Assembly: GCA_934277435.1 (NCBI GenBank)
Contig: CAKQUE010000003.1
Location: forward strand, 45,780-109,779
DNA length: 64,000 nucleotides
Direction: 5' to 3'
Source: an uncultured Alphaproteobacteria bacterium
GTDB lineage: Bacteria > Pseudomonadota > Alphaproteobacteria > RF32 > CAG-239
The position numbers were made by a program, and so were the translations under genes. The first letter of the stretch is position 1; every line of letters starts with the position of its first letter. Below are positions 54,606-63,639 of this stretch, in pieces. The notes under the pieces are model-generated. The model was not told the origin of the DNA. It searched no databases and saw nothing but the letters and a program-made list of their open reading frames with translations.

Positions 54606-55328
54606 ATGGCGGAGAGATTGGCTAAATTTATGGCGCGCAGCGGGGTTTGCTCACGCCGCGACGCAGAAGAGTTGATAAAACAAAAACGAGTTACAGTTAA
54701 CGGAGAAATTATTGATACTCCGGCTTTTAAGGTTGAAGGTTCAGAAAAAATTTTGCTGGACGGCGAAAAGCTGCCGGAGATAGAACAAACTCGTTTGTGG
54801 TTGTATCATAAACCGGCAGGACTTTTAACCACACATAAAGACACTGAAGCCCGCGCCACGGTTTTTGACCATTTGCCGGCTGGATTGCCTCGAGTAATCA
54901 GCGTCGGCCGCTTGGATTTGAACTCAGAAGGTTTGTTGCTTTTGACCAATAACGGTGAGCTTTCGCGCAAACTTGAATTGCCGGAAAACGGCTGGAGCCG
55001 CCGCTATAAAGTACGTGTGCATGGATTTATTAATAAAAATAAATTGGCTGATTTGGCTAAAGGCGCAACGGTAGATGGAATTAATTATGGGCCGGTAAAA
55101 GCAGAGCTGGAAAGCCAAAACGGCACAAATAGCTGGCTGATAGTCACCTTAAATGAAGGTAAAAACCGTGAAGTCCGCAAGTTAATGAAATCAATAGGCT
55201 TAGAGGTGGCGCGTCTTATTCGCCTTTCATACGGGCCTTTTCAGTTGGGAAACTTGAAAAAAGGCGAGGTGCGCGAAGTTCCGCAAAAAGTGTTGAAAGA
55301 ACAATTGGGAAGCAAGATAGAACTATGA
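54606..55328 (+). CDS. rluB: rRNA pseudouridine synthase, RsuA/RluB family
   Basis: A 240-aa protein with an N-terminal S4 RNA-binding domain (ERLAKFMARSGVCSRRDAEE) and a catalytic domain with Asp in VGRLDLNSEGLLLLTNNG. RluB (23S U2605) is the likeliest member, given the rsmD neighbour; RsuA or RluF cannot be excluded. AAGGAAGT precedes the ATG. Its stop overlaps rsmD by 4 bp. Confidence 0.88.
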   Translation: MAERLAKFMARSGVCSRRDAEELIKQKRVTVNGEIIDTPAFKVEGSEKILLDGEKLPEIEQTRLWLYHKPAGLLTTHKDTEARATVFDHLPAGLPRVISVGRLDLNSEGLLLLTNNGELSRKLELPENGWSRRYKVRVHGFINKNKLADLAKGATVDGINYGPVKAELESQNGTNSWLIVTLNEGKNREVRKLMKSIGLEVARLIRLSYGPFQLGNLKKGEVREVPQKVLKEQLGSKIEL

Positions 55329-55876
55329 GAATTGTTGCAGGTCAATATCGGGGAAAAAAACTTTTCACCCCTGACGGAAAAAATGTTCGTCCCACGTCAG
55401 AACGGGCAAGGGAGGCGATTTTTAATATTTTAAATTCGCATCTTGGCAGTGATTACAGCGCCGTGCATTTGGCCGATATCTTTGCCGGAACCGGTGCATT
55501 TGGGTTAGAGGCATTGTCGCGCGGAGCCGCAACGGTGACCTTGGTTGATAAAGATACGTCTTTGGCTGCTAAAAATGCTAAAATGTTTGTTAAAGAACAA
55601 GAAAAAATCAGAATAATCAAAGCCGATGCCTTGAATTTACCTTGTGTGCGGACAAAATTTAATATGGTGTTTATGGACGCTCCCTACGCCAAAGGATTGA
55701 CAGAAGAAGTGCTGAAACAGCTGATTATAAAAAACTGGCTGGCCGAAAATTCTTTATGTATTGTCGAAATTAGACAAGATGAACATATTGATATTCCAAA
55801 AGAATATGAAATTTTAGATGAGCGGGTTTATGGGTTGGCAAGAATCTTATTTTTAGACCCAAAAATTGCAAAATAA
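55325..55876 (+). CDS. rsmD: 16S rRNA (guanine966-N2)-methyltransferase
   Basis: A 183-aa Rossmann methyltransferase. RIVAGQYRGKKLFTP and RPTSERAREAIFNIL at the N terminus and the FAGTGAFGLEALSRGA SAM site are diagnostic. The catalytic motif reads MDAPY where NPPY/DPPY is usual, a variant seen in other RsmD proteins. Overlaps the preceding gene by 4 bp. Confidence 0.94.
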   Translation: MRIVAGQYRGKKLFTPDGKNVRPTSERAREAIFNILNSHLGSDYSAVHLADIFAGTGAFGLEALSRGAATVTLVDKDTSLAAKNAKMFVKEQEKIRIIKADALNLPCVRTKFNMVFMDAPYAKGLTEEVLKQLIIKNWLAENSLCIVEIRQDEHIDIPKEYEILDERVYGLARILFLDPKIAK

Positions 55877-55899
55877 TTGTTGTTTTTGTCGAAAATTGG

Positions 55900-55928
55900 T
55901 TGATATAAGCAAAAAAGTGTGTTAAATT
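55900..55928 (+). promoter_or_regulatory. Promoter of the 757-aa gene
   Basis: TTGATA (55900-55905), 17-nt spacer, TAAATT (55923-55928). Confidence 0.45.
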
Positions 55929-55959
55929 ATTAGTAAATTAAATGAAAAAGAGGTTAGTT

Positions 55960-58233
55960 ATGGCAGATATTTTATTAGAAAATACTAATGTTTTTGCTCC
56001 TAAAGAAGGGTATAGCGCCGATGAATTGCGCAAAAAGTTTGAACAAAATCAAAATGCGCTCAGACAGCAATATGAAGAAAACATTAAATATCATAGAACT
56101 GATTTGCAGACTCTAAAAAAAGAACAGCAAGATACTAATCTGCCGGAAGAAATCTACAATGCAGACGTTGATAATTTTAGAAACGCTCAAAATGATATGC
56201 TTAAAATGCAGCGCCAGCTTACGGAAGATATGTCAAGACAACAAATTTTGATGAATTTGCTGGATAAATATGACAATTCTTTTGCCTCTTTGTATCAAAT
56301 TAAGCAACAAGAAGAATTTGGCGGCGACGGCATCAAGTGCAAATTTAAAGAAGTTGAGCAAAAACCGGCCGGAATTATCACCCAAGACCAGCATTATGAA
56401 ATGGGAACAGACCCTGAAGGCAAACTTAAACAGCTGGCTTTGGAAGTAGATTTGCCAACCGGCGAAAAATTTGATTTTCTGATGCCTCCGTATAACAAGC
56501 CAGGGTCCGACAACCGCGAGGTTAAAGCGCAAATTTCTTTTGAAGATAAAGCTTTGCAAGAGCTTAATGCCGAAAAAATGGCGCATATTTTGAAGTTTTG
56601 TGAAAGCCATGGACTTTCTACTTTTCAGATGGATATTCCGTATTCTTTTGACGGTAATATCGATGCGGCCGAGAAAATTAGAAGCCTGCTGCAACAAATC
56701 AAAGAACAGACAAAAGCCGAAGACAATGTAGCCGCAGAAAAAGAATATAGCAATCAGCAAGAACGCGCCGCAGAGCTTGATAAAAATAGAATAACGCAAA
56801 CATCTTTAGATGATGTGCAAACGCCGCTGCAGTCTGTTTCTCCGGATTTGCCAGCTGAACAAGAAATCTTGAATGAAGAAACTATTCCGGATATTGATGC
56901 CGCACTTAACAATGCTAATATAAATGCGGTGCAAAAAGCTAAAATAGCAAAGGCCAACCAGCCAAAAACATTGGCAGACGCCGAAAAAGGTCTTGAAAAA
57001 TTTTTGGAGGGCGGTTTACGGAAAACCGAAGGTTTTTCTTATTTCAAAGAACATACGGGCTGGTTTGGTCATGGTTGGACAGAATATATTGTTTATGATA
57101 AATCAGATTCTGATAACCGCAAAAAAGACGGTAAAAAAGATAAAAACGGCGAAGCTAAGTTTACTTATAGCTTTAAGCTGTTTGTAAAACAAGAAAACGG
57201 TAAGTTCCGTTTTGCTTATCGTACGCCTAACAACAAAAAAATTGATGATTCAGTTGTTAATGGCATGGTTGGACAATTTAAAGATTTGGGGATTACGCAT
57301 GTGCGTTTTCCTAAAGGCTTGCAAGATGCTGAAAAGAAGCTATGGCGCATTGCTCTGGCTGAAAATGGTTTGGTTCCAGTTGGTATGGGCTTGGATAAAG
57401 CCAAAGCCGAAGGTATGCTGAAAGCGGCTAAAGAAAAGCTTACGGCCGAAGCTTATAGCAAATATAGATATAAACTGGCTTTGCAGATGAATGAAGATAA
57501 TCATAAAAAAGGCAAAGTTGTTTCCCAATCCGAGCAAGATTATATTGATAGTATCATTGCAAGTCACAAATATAGCGCTCTTACAAACGGTTATAGCGAT
57601 GTTTTGAAGCCTATGCTGCGGAAAAAAGCCTACCAAGCAGGTCGAAATGATGATGATGGTGCTGTTGAAAAATGTGCAGCCTATATGGCTATGCGTCGAG
57701 TTTTTGATATTTATGAACAATCTGTTGATAATGCCGATGTGTTTAGTTGCTCGCCTAAACTTTTGAGCAATGAAGAAAAGCAAAAACTCAAAGATGCTGG
57801 TTTGAGTGGTCCTATTAAAGATTTTTCTCCAAATGATATGGGAAAATTGTATGAAATATTGATGCCGGAAAGCAAAAAAACAGCCAAAGTTAAATTGGAT
57901 AAGACTTTAATAGCAGAAATGTCCAGAGCTGCCAGACGTAATGAAAACGTTGTGATTAAAGAAGTGTTTGACGCAGTGCGAACTGACCTTGAACAAATCA
58001 GTGAGGATTTACAAGCTAAAGGTTTGGAAGAAATTTCATTCCCTAAAGTGGCCGGCGGTTTGAAATATGACAAGGTGTTTGTAGAGCATCCGGAATTGAA
58101 AAGAAAACCTACTCCTCTGCAAAACAACACTCCAAAACCGCAAAACAAGTCAAATGAAACGGGGAATGAAAGTGTAAACTCTGATGCCGCAAAAGCATTT
58201 ATCAATACGTTTAAGGAAAACAGCCGAGCTTAA
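55960..58233 (+). CDS. Large hypothetical protein, coiled coil plus unknown domains
   Basis: A 757-aa soluble protein I do not recognise. Residues ~20-110 are a Gln/Glu-rich coiled coil. Two segments look like related folds: around residue 215 (ILKFCESHGLSTFQMDIPYS) and around 445 (LGITHVRFPKGLQDAEKKLW followed by GLVPVGM). A Gln-rich linker separates them. The C-terminal third is helical, with a Pro/Asn tail. No signal peptide or membrane span, so cytoplasmic or delivered by a non-Sec route. Start 55960 follows GAGG by six bases; 55942 is an alternative. Own promoter and terminator. Confidence 0.7.
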   Translation: MADILLENTNVFAPKEGYSADELRKKFEQNQNALRQQYEENIKYHRTDLQTLKKEQQDTNLPEEIYNADVDNFRNAQNDMLKMQRQLTEDMSRQQILMNLLDKYDNSFASLYQIKQQEEFGGDGIKCKFKEVEQKPAGIITQDQHYEMGTDPEGKLKQLALEVDLPTGEKFDFLMPPYNKPGSDNREVKAQISFEDKALQELNAEKMAHILKFCESHGLSTFQMDIPYSFDGNIDAAEKIRSLLQQIKEQTKAEDNVAAEKEYSNQQERAAELDKNRITQTSLDDVQTPLQSVSPDLPAEQEILNEETIPDIDAALNNANINAVQKAKIAKANQPKTLADAEKGLEKFLEGGLRKTEGFSYFKEHTGWFGHGWTEYIVYDKSDSDNRKKDGKKDKNGEAKFTYSFKLFVKQENGKFRFAYRTPNNKKIDDSVVNGMVGQFKDLGITHVRFPKGLQDAEKKLWRIALAENGLVPVGMGLDKAKAEGMLKAAKEKLTAEAYSKYRYKLALQMNEDNHKKGKVVSQSEQDYIDSIIASHKYSALTNGYSDVLKPMLRKKAYQAGRNDDDGAVEKCAAYMAMRRVFDIYEQSVDNADVFSCSPKLLSNEEKQKLKDAGLSGPIKDFSPNDMGKLYEILMPESKKTAKVKLDKTLIAEMSRAARRNENVVIKEVFDAVRTDLEQISEDLQAKGLEEISFPKVAGGLKYDKVFVEHPELKRKPTPLQNNTPKPQNKSNETGNESVNSDAAKAFINTFKENSRA

Positions 58234-58253
58234 CTTAGGTTGATTATTGAAAG

Positions 58254-58286
58254 AATAGCCTGCAAAGTACGGGCTATTTTTTTTGT
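58254..58286 (+). terminator. Terminator of the 757-aa gene
   Basis: AATAGCC / GGCTATT stem (58254-58278) and a T8 run. Confidence 0.9.
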
Positions 58287-58305
58287 TTAAAATTAGGTTA
58301 TAAAC

Positions 58306-58333
58306 TTGCTTTTTAAATTAAATTATCTATTAT
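58306..58333 (+). promoter_or_regulatory. Promoter of the small secreted coiled-coil gene
   Basis: TTGCTT (58306-58311), 16-nt spacer, TATTAT (58328-58333). Confidence 0.45.
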
Positions 58334-58373
58334 TTTTAGTGTGATAAAAGTACTTTATTAAAGGGGAATTAAT

Positions 58374-58691
58374 ATGAAAAAATCTTTGATTTTGGCTGTT
58401 GCCGCTATTTTGTTTGCCGGTGTTGCTCAGGCAAAAATTGATTTGGTTTCTGCCGCTCAGCAGGCGCAAAATAAAATTGACAGCGTTGCTCAGGCTAATG
58501 AAGATGCCAAAGCAAATTTAGAAACTAAGAAAAAAGCTTTGGCAGATAAACAAGCTGCTAAAAAGAAAGAATTAGAAGAAAAACAGGCGGCTCAAAAGGC
58601 TGAACGCGAAGCTAAAGCTGCAGAACAGAAAAAAGCTTTGGAAGATACTAAAAATTCTTTGAATAATTTGAAAAATTCTTTCACTAAATAA
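58374..58691 (+). CDS. Small secreted Lys/Ala-rich coiled-coil protein
   Basis: A 105-aa protein with signal peptide MKKSLILAVAAILFAGVAQA followed by a long amphipathic helix rich in Ala, Lys, Glu and Gln (KKKELEEKQAAQKAEREAKA) and an Asn/Leu-rich end. No Cys. It is probably periplasmic; helical proteins of this type can act as envelope spacers, but no family is recognised. AAGGGGAATTAAT precedes the ATG. A 10-bp hairpin (58720-58755, TTAACCG...CGGTTAA) follows and may end transcription. Confidence 0.7.
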   Translation: MKKSLILAVAAILFAGVAQAKIDLVSAAQQAQNKIDSVAQANEDAKANLETKKKALADKQAAKKKELEEKQAAQKAEREAKAAEQKKALEDTKNSLNNLKNSFTK

Positions 58692-58839
58692 TAATATCAG
58701 AATTTTTATTTTGCCTATTTTAACCGTCATTTTCGCTATGAAGTGGCGGTTAATTATTTATTGGTTAAGAGCTGTAAAAATATAAATAGCGCTGGATTTT
58801 TTATAAAATTATTCTAAAATCAAAACCAAGGAGAAAATA

Positions 58840-60579
58840 ATGTCATACGAGTTGATGTTTCAAAAAGCTGTGGAACTGCAGCAAAACGGAGCGCTAAATG
58901 AGGCGGAACAGCTTTATCGTCAAATATTGGAAACTGCGCCGCAAAATGCCGATGTTTTGAATTTGTTGGGTTTGATTGCCCAAACCAAGGGGCTGCACAG
59001 CGAAGCCGTCAACTATTTTTATCGCGCCGCCGATTATGCTCCGCAGCATTTCCCGATTTTTTTTAATTTGGGAATTTCGCTTGCCGCCAGCGGCCACTTG
59101 GTGGAAGCCGCCGAAGCCTATAAAAAATCTTTGAAACTGAAACCGGATTTAAAAGAAGCATATTTCAGTTTGGGCAATGTTTATTGGCAATTAAATCGTA
59201 AAGAAGAAGCGGCCGAGGCCTTTCAAAATGCATTGAAGCTTGATGCTGGTTATTTTGACGCAGCCTCAAATTTAGCCGAACTCCAAGATGATGAGGAAGG
59301 CTTGAAAAAAATAGCCGATAGCGGAGTTGCTGACGCCCGTCCGTCTTATTATTTGGGACGTCGTTTGTTTGCAAAAGCCGAGTATGCGGCCGCGGCAAAC
59401 TATTTGCAAAAAGCTGATGAATTAATGGAGGCAGATGAAATAAAAACTTTGTTGGGCGAATGTTATTTGGCTTTACAGCAAGGCCAAAAAGCTCAGGAGT
59501 TGTTTTATCAAGCCATCAACTTAAATCCCCATAACGCCCAAGCTGCTTTGCATATTGCCGACCTTGAATGTGAAAACGGTAATTTTGCCATAGCCGAAAA
59601 ATTTTATCGTAAGACCATTGAAAATGATATAAACAACGTACAAGCGCACGCTAATTTGGCTAATTTGCTGTGTAAAAACAAGCGTGTGCTTGAAGCGTTG
59701 GAAGAATATCGGGCAGCGGTGCGTTTGGCGCCGGAAACGCCTGAACTGAGCTATAATTTGGCTATTATTTTGAAAACAGTAGAAGAATACGAGCAGGCTT
59801 TAGCTTTGATGTTTAATGCTTTTTATCTGGCACCGCAGCACACGGATTGGAGTTTGAATATTGCCGAAACCATCGTGCTATTTCAGGCAAAAGCGCCGGA
59901 AAAAGCTTTGAAAATTGCGGAAAACTGGTATAACAAAATGCCGGAAAATATTGTCGCAAACCATTTGTGGTCGGTGCTGAATGGCAAAACATCCGCTAAT
60001 GAAACAGAATATAATCGTCTGTTGTTTGATACTTTTGCCGAAAATTATGAATCTGTGCTGCATAATATAAATTATGCCGTAGTTGATAAAATTGCCGAAA
60101 TAAAACCAGATTTAAGCGGTAAAATACTAGACCTAGGTTGCGGCACCGGTTTGGTCGGACAAAAGCTGAAAAGTTCGCATAACACGTTTTATGGAATTGA
60201 TTTATCAACAGCAATGCTGCAAAGAGCTAAAGAAAAAAATGTTTATGCCAATTTGGAACAATCCGAAGCTTTGCGATATTTGCAGCAGCATAAAAATGAG
60301 TTTGCCGCCATTATTGCCGCCGATGTCTTTTGTTATTTTGGCGATTTGCAACAGCTTTTAGAAGTTGCTGCTCCAACGCCAATAATTTTTTCGGTAGAAA
60401 CAGATATGCAAACCACAGCTTATCAAATTCAGCCCAATGGTCGCTATAAACATAATCCTCAATACGTTGAAAGTTTATTGAAACAAGTTGGATATGCTAA
60501 CGTAAAAAGCTATCCGCTGGTTTTACGTCAAGAAAACGGGGAAAATACCGACGGAATGATTTTTGCGGCGGACATTTAG
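58840..60579 (+). CDS. TPR-repeat protein fused to a SAM methyltransferase
   Basis: A 579-aa protein. Residues 1-~390 are about ten TPR units (for example PDLKEAYFSLGNVYWQLNRK). The C-terminal ~190 residues form a class I methyltransferase with motif I ILDLGCGTGLVGQKL and YGIDLSTAMLQRAKEK. Similar TPR-methyltransferase fusions occur in alphaproteobacteria without a known substrate. AAGGAGAAAATA is a strong ribosome site. It ends convergent with ymdB, overlapping by 4 bp. Confidence 0.88.
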   Translation: MSYELMFQKAVELQQNGALNEAEQLYRQILETAPQNADVLNLLGLIAQTKGLHSEAVNYFYRAADYAPQHFPIFFNLGISLAASGHLVEAAEAYKKSLKLKPDLKEAYFSLGNVYWQLNRKEEAAEAFQNALKLDAGYFDAASNLAELQDDEEGLKKIADSGVADARPSYYLGRRLFAKAEYAAAANYLQKADELMEADEIKTLLGECYLALQQGQKAQELFYQAINLNPHNAQAALHIADLECENGNFAIAEKFYRKTIENDINNVQAHANLANLLCKNKRVLEALEEYRAAVRLAPETPELSYNLAIILKTVEEYEQALALMFNAFYLAPQHTDWSLNIAETIVLFQAKAPEKALKIAENWYNKMPENIVANHLWSVLNGKTSANETEYNRLLFDTFAENYESVLHNINYAVVDKIAEIKPDLSGKILDLGCGTGLVGQKLKSSHNTFYGIDLSTAMLQRAKEKNVYANLEQSEALRYLQQHKNEFAAIIAADVFCYFGDLQQLLEVAAPTPIIFSVETDMQTTAYQIQPNGRYKHNPQYVESLLKQVGYANVKSYPLVLRQENGENTDGMIFAADI

Positions 60580-61361
60580 TCAAGCACAATTTGCTGAATG
60601 CTTTTAGCCAAACCGGTTTTATCATCGGTTTCAACCAATATTCCATATAGAGTACCTTCTCCGCTTGCCGGTGTCAGCCTGTCGCAAACATAGCGGCGGC
60701 AAAGTCTGTTAATCGGCGCTGCAGTATCAAAACCCAAAACAGAGTTGTAGTTACCGCACATGCCGACATCGGTTATATATGCTGTTCCCTTTGGTAGTAC
60801 ACGCCAATCCGCGGTTGGAACGTGCGTATGTGTTCCGGCAACAGCGCTGACGCGTCCGTCAAGATAATATCCCAAAGATAGTTTTTCGGAGGTGGCTTCA
60901 GCGTGAATATCCACAAAAACAGCGTCGATATTTTTGCCTAGAGTGTAATTTTTCAAAATATTTTCAATGGCTTGTACAGGGCAATCCACAGCTTCCATAA
61001 ACAAACGCCCCAAAACTTGAAGCACCAAAATTCGCCGTCCGTCAGCCAATTCAAAAATTGTAAAGCCGCGCCCCGGATTTTCGGCCGGAATATTTGCCGG
61101 ACGGATAATCACCTTGCAGTCATTTAAATATGGTAAAATGTCGCGCTGATTTAAAAAGTGATTGCCAGTAACCAACACATCTGCGCCTTTTTCTAAAAAA
61201 TCACGGCAAATTCCAGGGGTGACGCCAAAACCATGCGCGGCGTTTTCCACATTGGCGATAATCACATCAGTTTTATAATCTGCGCGTATTTTCGCTAAAT
61301 TTTTCAACACAACCTCACGCCCCGGACGAGCGACAATATCTCCGCAATAAAATATCCGCAT
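60576..61361 (-). CDS. ymdB: YmdB-type metallophosphoesterase (TIGR00282 family)
   Basis: A 261-aa dinuclear-metal phosphodiesterase. IFYCGDIVARPGREVV, IIANVENAAHGFGVTP, VLVTGNHFLNQRDI and VFVDIHAEATSEK carry the metal ligands (Asp, Glu, Asn, His), and AGTHTHVPTAD is the C-terminal His motif. In Bacillus YmdB is a cAMP phosphodiesterase affecting development; the role here is unknown. Downstream of the EamA gene on the minus strand. Confidence 0.9.
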   Translation of the reverse strand: MRIFYCGDIVARPGREVVLKNLAKIRADYKTDVIIANVENAAHGFGVTPGICRDFLEKGADVLVTGNHFLNQRDILPYLNDCKVIIRPANIPAENPGRGFTIFELADGRRILVLQVLGRLFMEAVDCPVQAIENILKNYTLGKNIDAVFVDIHAEATSEKLSLGYYLDGRVSAVAGTHTHVPTADWRVLPKGTAYITDVGMCGNYNSVLGFDTAAPINRLCRRYVCDRLTPASGEGTLYGILVETDDKTGLAKSIQQIVLD

Positions 61362-61411
61362 TTTTACTCCTTTTGCAATGGTTATAGCAAAAACAAAGAT
61401 TTATGCAAGTT

Positions 61412-62320
61412 TTATTTTTTGAATGATAATAAAGGCTTTTTGGGCTGTGATGATACCAAAATAATTCCCAACAAAACTAAAAAAGCGCCATAAATCTGTG
61501 AAGAATATATTTCTTCTCCTAAAACGACATAAGCTGCTGCACAGCCAAACACAGGCAAAAGATAATAAATCACACCGGTATGCACTACGCCGATTTTTTG
61601 AATTGCCATATTCCACCACAAATAAGCAAATCCGGAATTCAAAACGCCGATAATCAATAAAATAACAATTTCTTTTGTAGTCAGTTCAGGAAAGCCTTCT
61701 GTTTGTAACTGTAGCAAAAAATCAGGAGCGCAAAAGACGGCTGCCACGATTATGGATGCGGACAAAACCGTTAACGACGGCAGCTGAGCGGTTATTTTTC
61801 GCTGACAAAGCGAATATGCGGCAAACATAACCGCAGTGCCCAGCATCCATAAATCTCCGGATACAAAATCAAAATTGCGCAAATTTTCAAAATCACCGTG
61901 CAAAATCAATACAATCACACCGATAATAGCCAAAACTACACCGATTAAAGTTCGAAAAGGAAGCATTTTGTGATTAATCACGCTATTAAAAATTACTATC
62001 AGAACCGGTCCCAAGGTTGCTATCAGCGACATATCGACCGCGTTAGCAGTGTGTCCGGCATAGTATACGCAGATGTTGACAAGCGCCAATCCGCTCAAGC
62101 CCATAACCACGATATATTCCATATTTTGCCATAATAATTGGCGGTATTGCCACAAACTTTTCAAAGTGAACGGCAAAAAGAAAATCATGGCTAAAAACCA
62201 GCGGATAAACGAAATTTGCATTGGTGTCAAATTTAGCAGCATTTTTGCATAAATATAATTTAAACTCCACAAAAACACTGCCGACACCGCCAAAGTATAA
62301 CCTATAATTCGTGTTGCCAT
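61412..62320 (-). CDS. EamA/DMT family transporter
   Basis: A 302-aa inner-membrane protein with ten predicted membrane segments and the two EamA repeats (FLWSLNYIYAKMLLNLTPMQ and FGCAAAYVVLGEEIYSSQIY). DMT proteins export metabolites or amino acids; the substrate is unknown. The start at 62320 follows AAGGA by seven bases; an upstream ATG at 62350 lacks a ribosome site. Confidence 0.9.
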   Translation of the reverse strand: MATRIIGYTLAVSAVFLWSLNYIYAKMLLNLTPMQISFIRWFLAMIFFLPFTLKSLWQYRQLLWQNMEYIVVMGLSGLALVNICVYYAGHTANAVDMSLIATLGPVLIVIFNSVINHKMLPFRTLIGVVLAIIGVIVLILHGDFENLRNFDFVSGDLWMLGTAVMFAAYSLCQRKITAQLPSLTVLSASIIVAAVFCAPDFLLQLQTEGFPELTTKEIVILLIIGVLNSGFAYLWWNMAIQKIGVVHTGVIYYLLPVFGCAAAYVVLGEEIYSSQIYGAFLVLLGIILVSSQPKKPLLSFKK

Positions 62321-62425
62321 ATTTTTATCCTTTTTGTTGAATATAATCACGAAAGGCGAATTTTCAAAAAATATGAATAATTTAGTAATAATTGTGTGTT
62401 AACATTGTTTGCAAAGGAGAGAATA

Positions 62426-62824
62426 ATGCACAAATATATTGTATTGTTGATTTTTGCGATTGTAATTTTTAGTTTTGGCAATGCCGAAGCAAGAAAAGCG
62501 CAAGCAGACCAACAGATTAACTGGAATAAAGAGCTTGATTTGAACAAAAATCAGCAAGCTCAGGTCAAAGAAATTTATAATCAAAGCCATGATAAAATCA
62601 AATCATTGATGACACAAATAGATACTTTGCACCGAGAAATAGCTAATGTGCGTCAAGAAGATGAGGCTAAAATCAGAGCATTGCTCAATGAAAAACAGCA
62701 AATAAAATTTGATAAATTGCAAATGCGTTTAAATAGGAATAATCCGGAATATAAAGATAAAAACGGCAAAAAACCATCTCGTAAAAGAATGCGCAATTAT
62801 GGCGGTTTAAACTTGCAAAGTTAA
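62426..62824 (+). CDS. Spy/CpxP-like periplasmic protein
   Basis: A 132-aa protein with signal peptide HKYIVLLIFAIVIFSFGNAEA followed by a helical domain. LNKNQQAQVKEIYNQ and a second helix hairpin (IRALLNEKQQIKFDKL) resemble the LTxxQ-type motifs of Spy/CpxP chaperones. The C terminus is basic (KPSRKRMRNY). GGAG six bases before the ATG. The next gene has a similar C-terminal domain, so they are probably an operon. Confidence 0.7.
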   Translation: MHKYIVLLIFAIVIFSFGNAEARKAQADQQINWNKELDLNKNQQAQVKEIYNQSHDKIKSLMTQIDTLHREIANVRQEDEAKIRALLNEKQQIKFDKLQMRLNRNNPEYKDKNGKKPSRKRMRNYGGLNLQS

Positions 62825-62874
62825 ATTTGCTTGCTAAGATAGTTTAAGAATTGAAATATGGTAAAGGATAAAAA

Positions 62875-63441
62875 ATGAACATCAAGTTTTTAACATTTAT
62901 TTTGTGCGCCGGTTTGCTTTGTGCGCAAGCTGTAAAAGCCGAAGATGCAGCGTCTGTTGAGGATTTTGGTTTGGATGAAACCATAGCGGCCGTAGAAGAT
63001 ACGGTTGCGGAAAATGCAGAAGAAGCAAAACAGCAGGTGCAGAATACAGCACAGGATTTGGCTCAGGAAAATCCGGTTGAGATTACGGAAACCATTGAAA
63101 CTGTTGAGGTAATGCCGGAAAATTCTGTGTCGAAAGAACAAACCGAGCAATCAGAACCGATTATGGAACAAAATAAAGAAGATAAATCTGTAGATTTAAG
63201 CACTTATGTAAAAGAATTAAACTTAGATGCTAAGCAGCTGGTTCAGGCTCGTGAAATCAGCAACAACGGCAGACTTCACAGAGAGCAGTTGAAACATAGT
63301 ATTGAGCGTTTACAGGAACAAGTTAGAAATTTAGAAAATAAAAATCTAGAAGAATTTGCAGCTATTTTGACGCCAGAACAACGCGAAGTTTTGCAAAAGC
63401 TGCGTCAAGCCGAAGAAACTAAAAATACCGAAAATAAATAA
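62875..63441 (+). CDS. Secreted acidic protein with Spy-like C-terminal domain
   Basis: A 188-aa protein with signal peptide (NIKFLTFILCAGLLCAQAVKA), a long acidic Glu/Val-rich linker (about residues 25-100) and a helical C-terminal part (YVKELNLDAKQLVQAREISN ... AAILTPEQREVLQKLR). The ILTPEQREVL stretch matches the LTPEQ motif of Spy/CpxP proteins. A periplasmic stress or chaperone role is inferred. AAAGGATAAAA precedes the ATG. A terminator follows. Confidence 0.7.
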   Translation: MNIKFLTFILCAGLLCAQAVKAEDAASVEDFGLDETIAAVEDTVAENAEEAKQQVQNTAQDLAQENPVEITETIETVEVMPENSVSKEQTEQSEPIMEQNKEDKSVDLSTYVKELNLDAKQLVQAREISNNGRLHREQLKHSIERLQEQVRNLENKNLEEFAAILTPEQREVLQKLRQAEETKNTENK

Positions 63442-63459
63442 GTTTACGGTACAAAAGCG

Positions 63460-63499
63460 AAAAAGTATGGAAGTTTTGTGGAGCTTTCATACTTTTTTT
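63460..63499 (+). terminator. Terminator of the Spy-like operon
   Basis: AAAAGTATG / CATACTTTT stem (63461-63496) followed by TTT. Confidence 0.85.
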
Positions 63500-63517
63500 G
63501 GTAAAAATGAAAGATTC

Positions 63518-63545
63518 TTGTTGCAATATAAAAAAATAGTATTAA
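63518..63545 (+). promoter_or_regulatory. Possible promoter of tRNA-Pro
   Basis: TTGTTG (63518-63523), 16 nt, TATTAA (63540-63545). Confidence 0.35.
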
Positions 63546-63562
63546 AAAGAATATCGAAATGA

Positions 63563-63639
63563 CGGAGTGTAGTTCAGCCTGGTAGAACGCTACGTTCGGG
63601 ACGTAGAGGTCGCTGATTCGAATTCAGTCACTCCGACCA
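63563..63639 (+). tRNA. tRNA-Pro(CGG)
   Basis: A 77-nt tRNA. Acceptor stem CGGAGTG / CACTCCG, D arm GTTC...GAAC, anticodon stem CTACG / CGTAG with loop TTCGGGA (anticodon CGG), T arm around TTCGAAT, discriminator A and encoded CCA (63637-63639). Its last 19 nt start a 160-bp tandem repeat. Confidence 0.95.
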
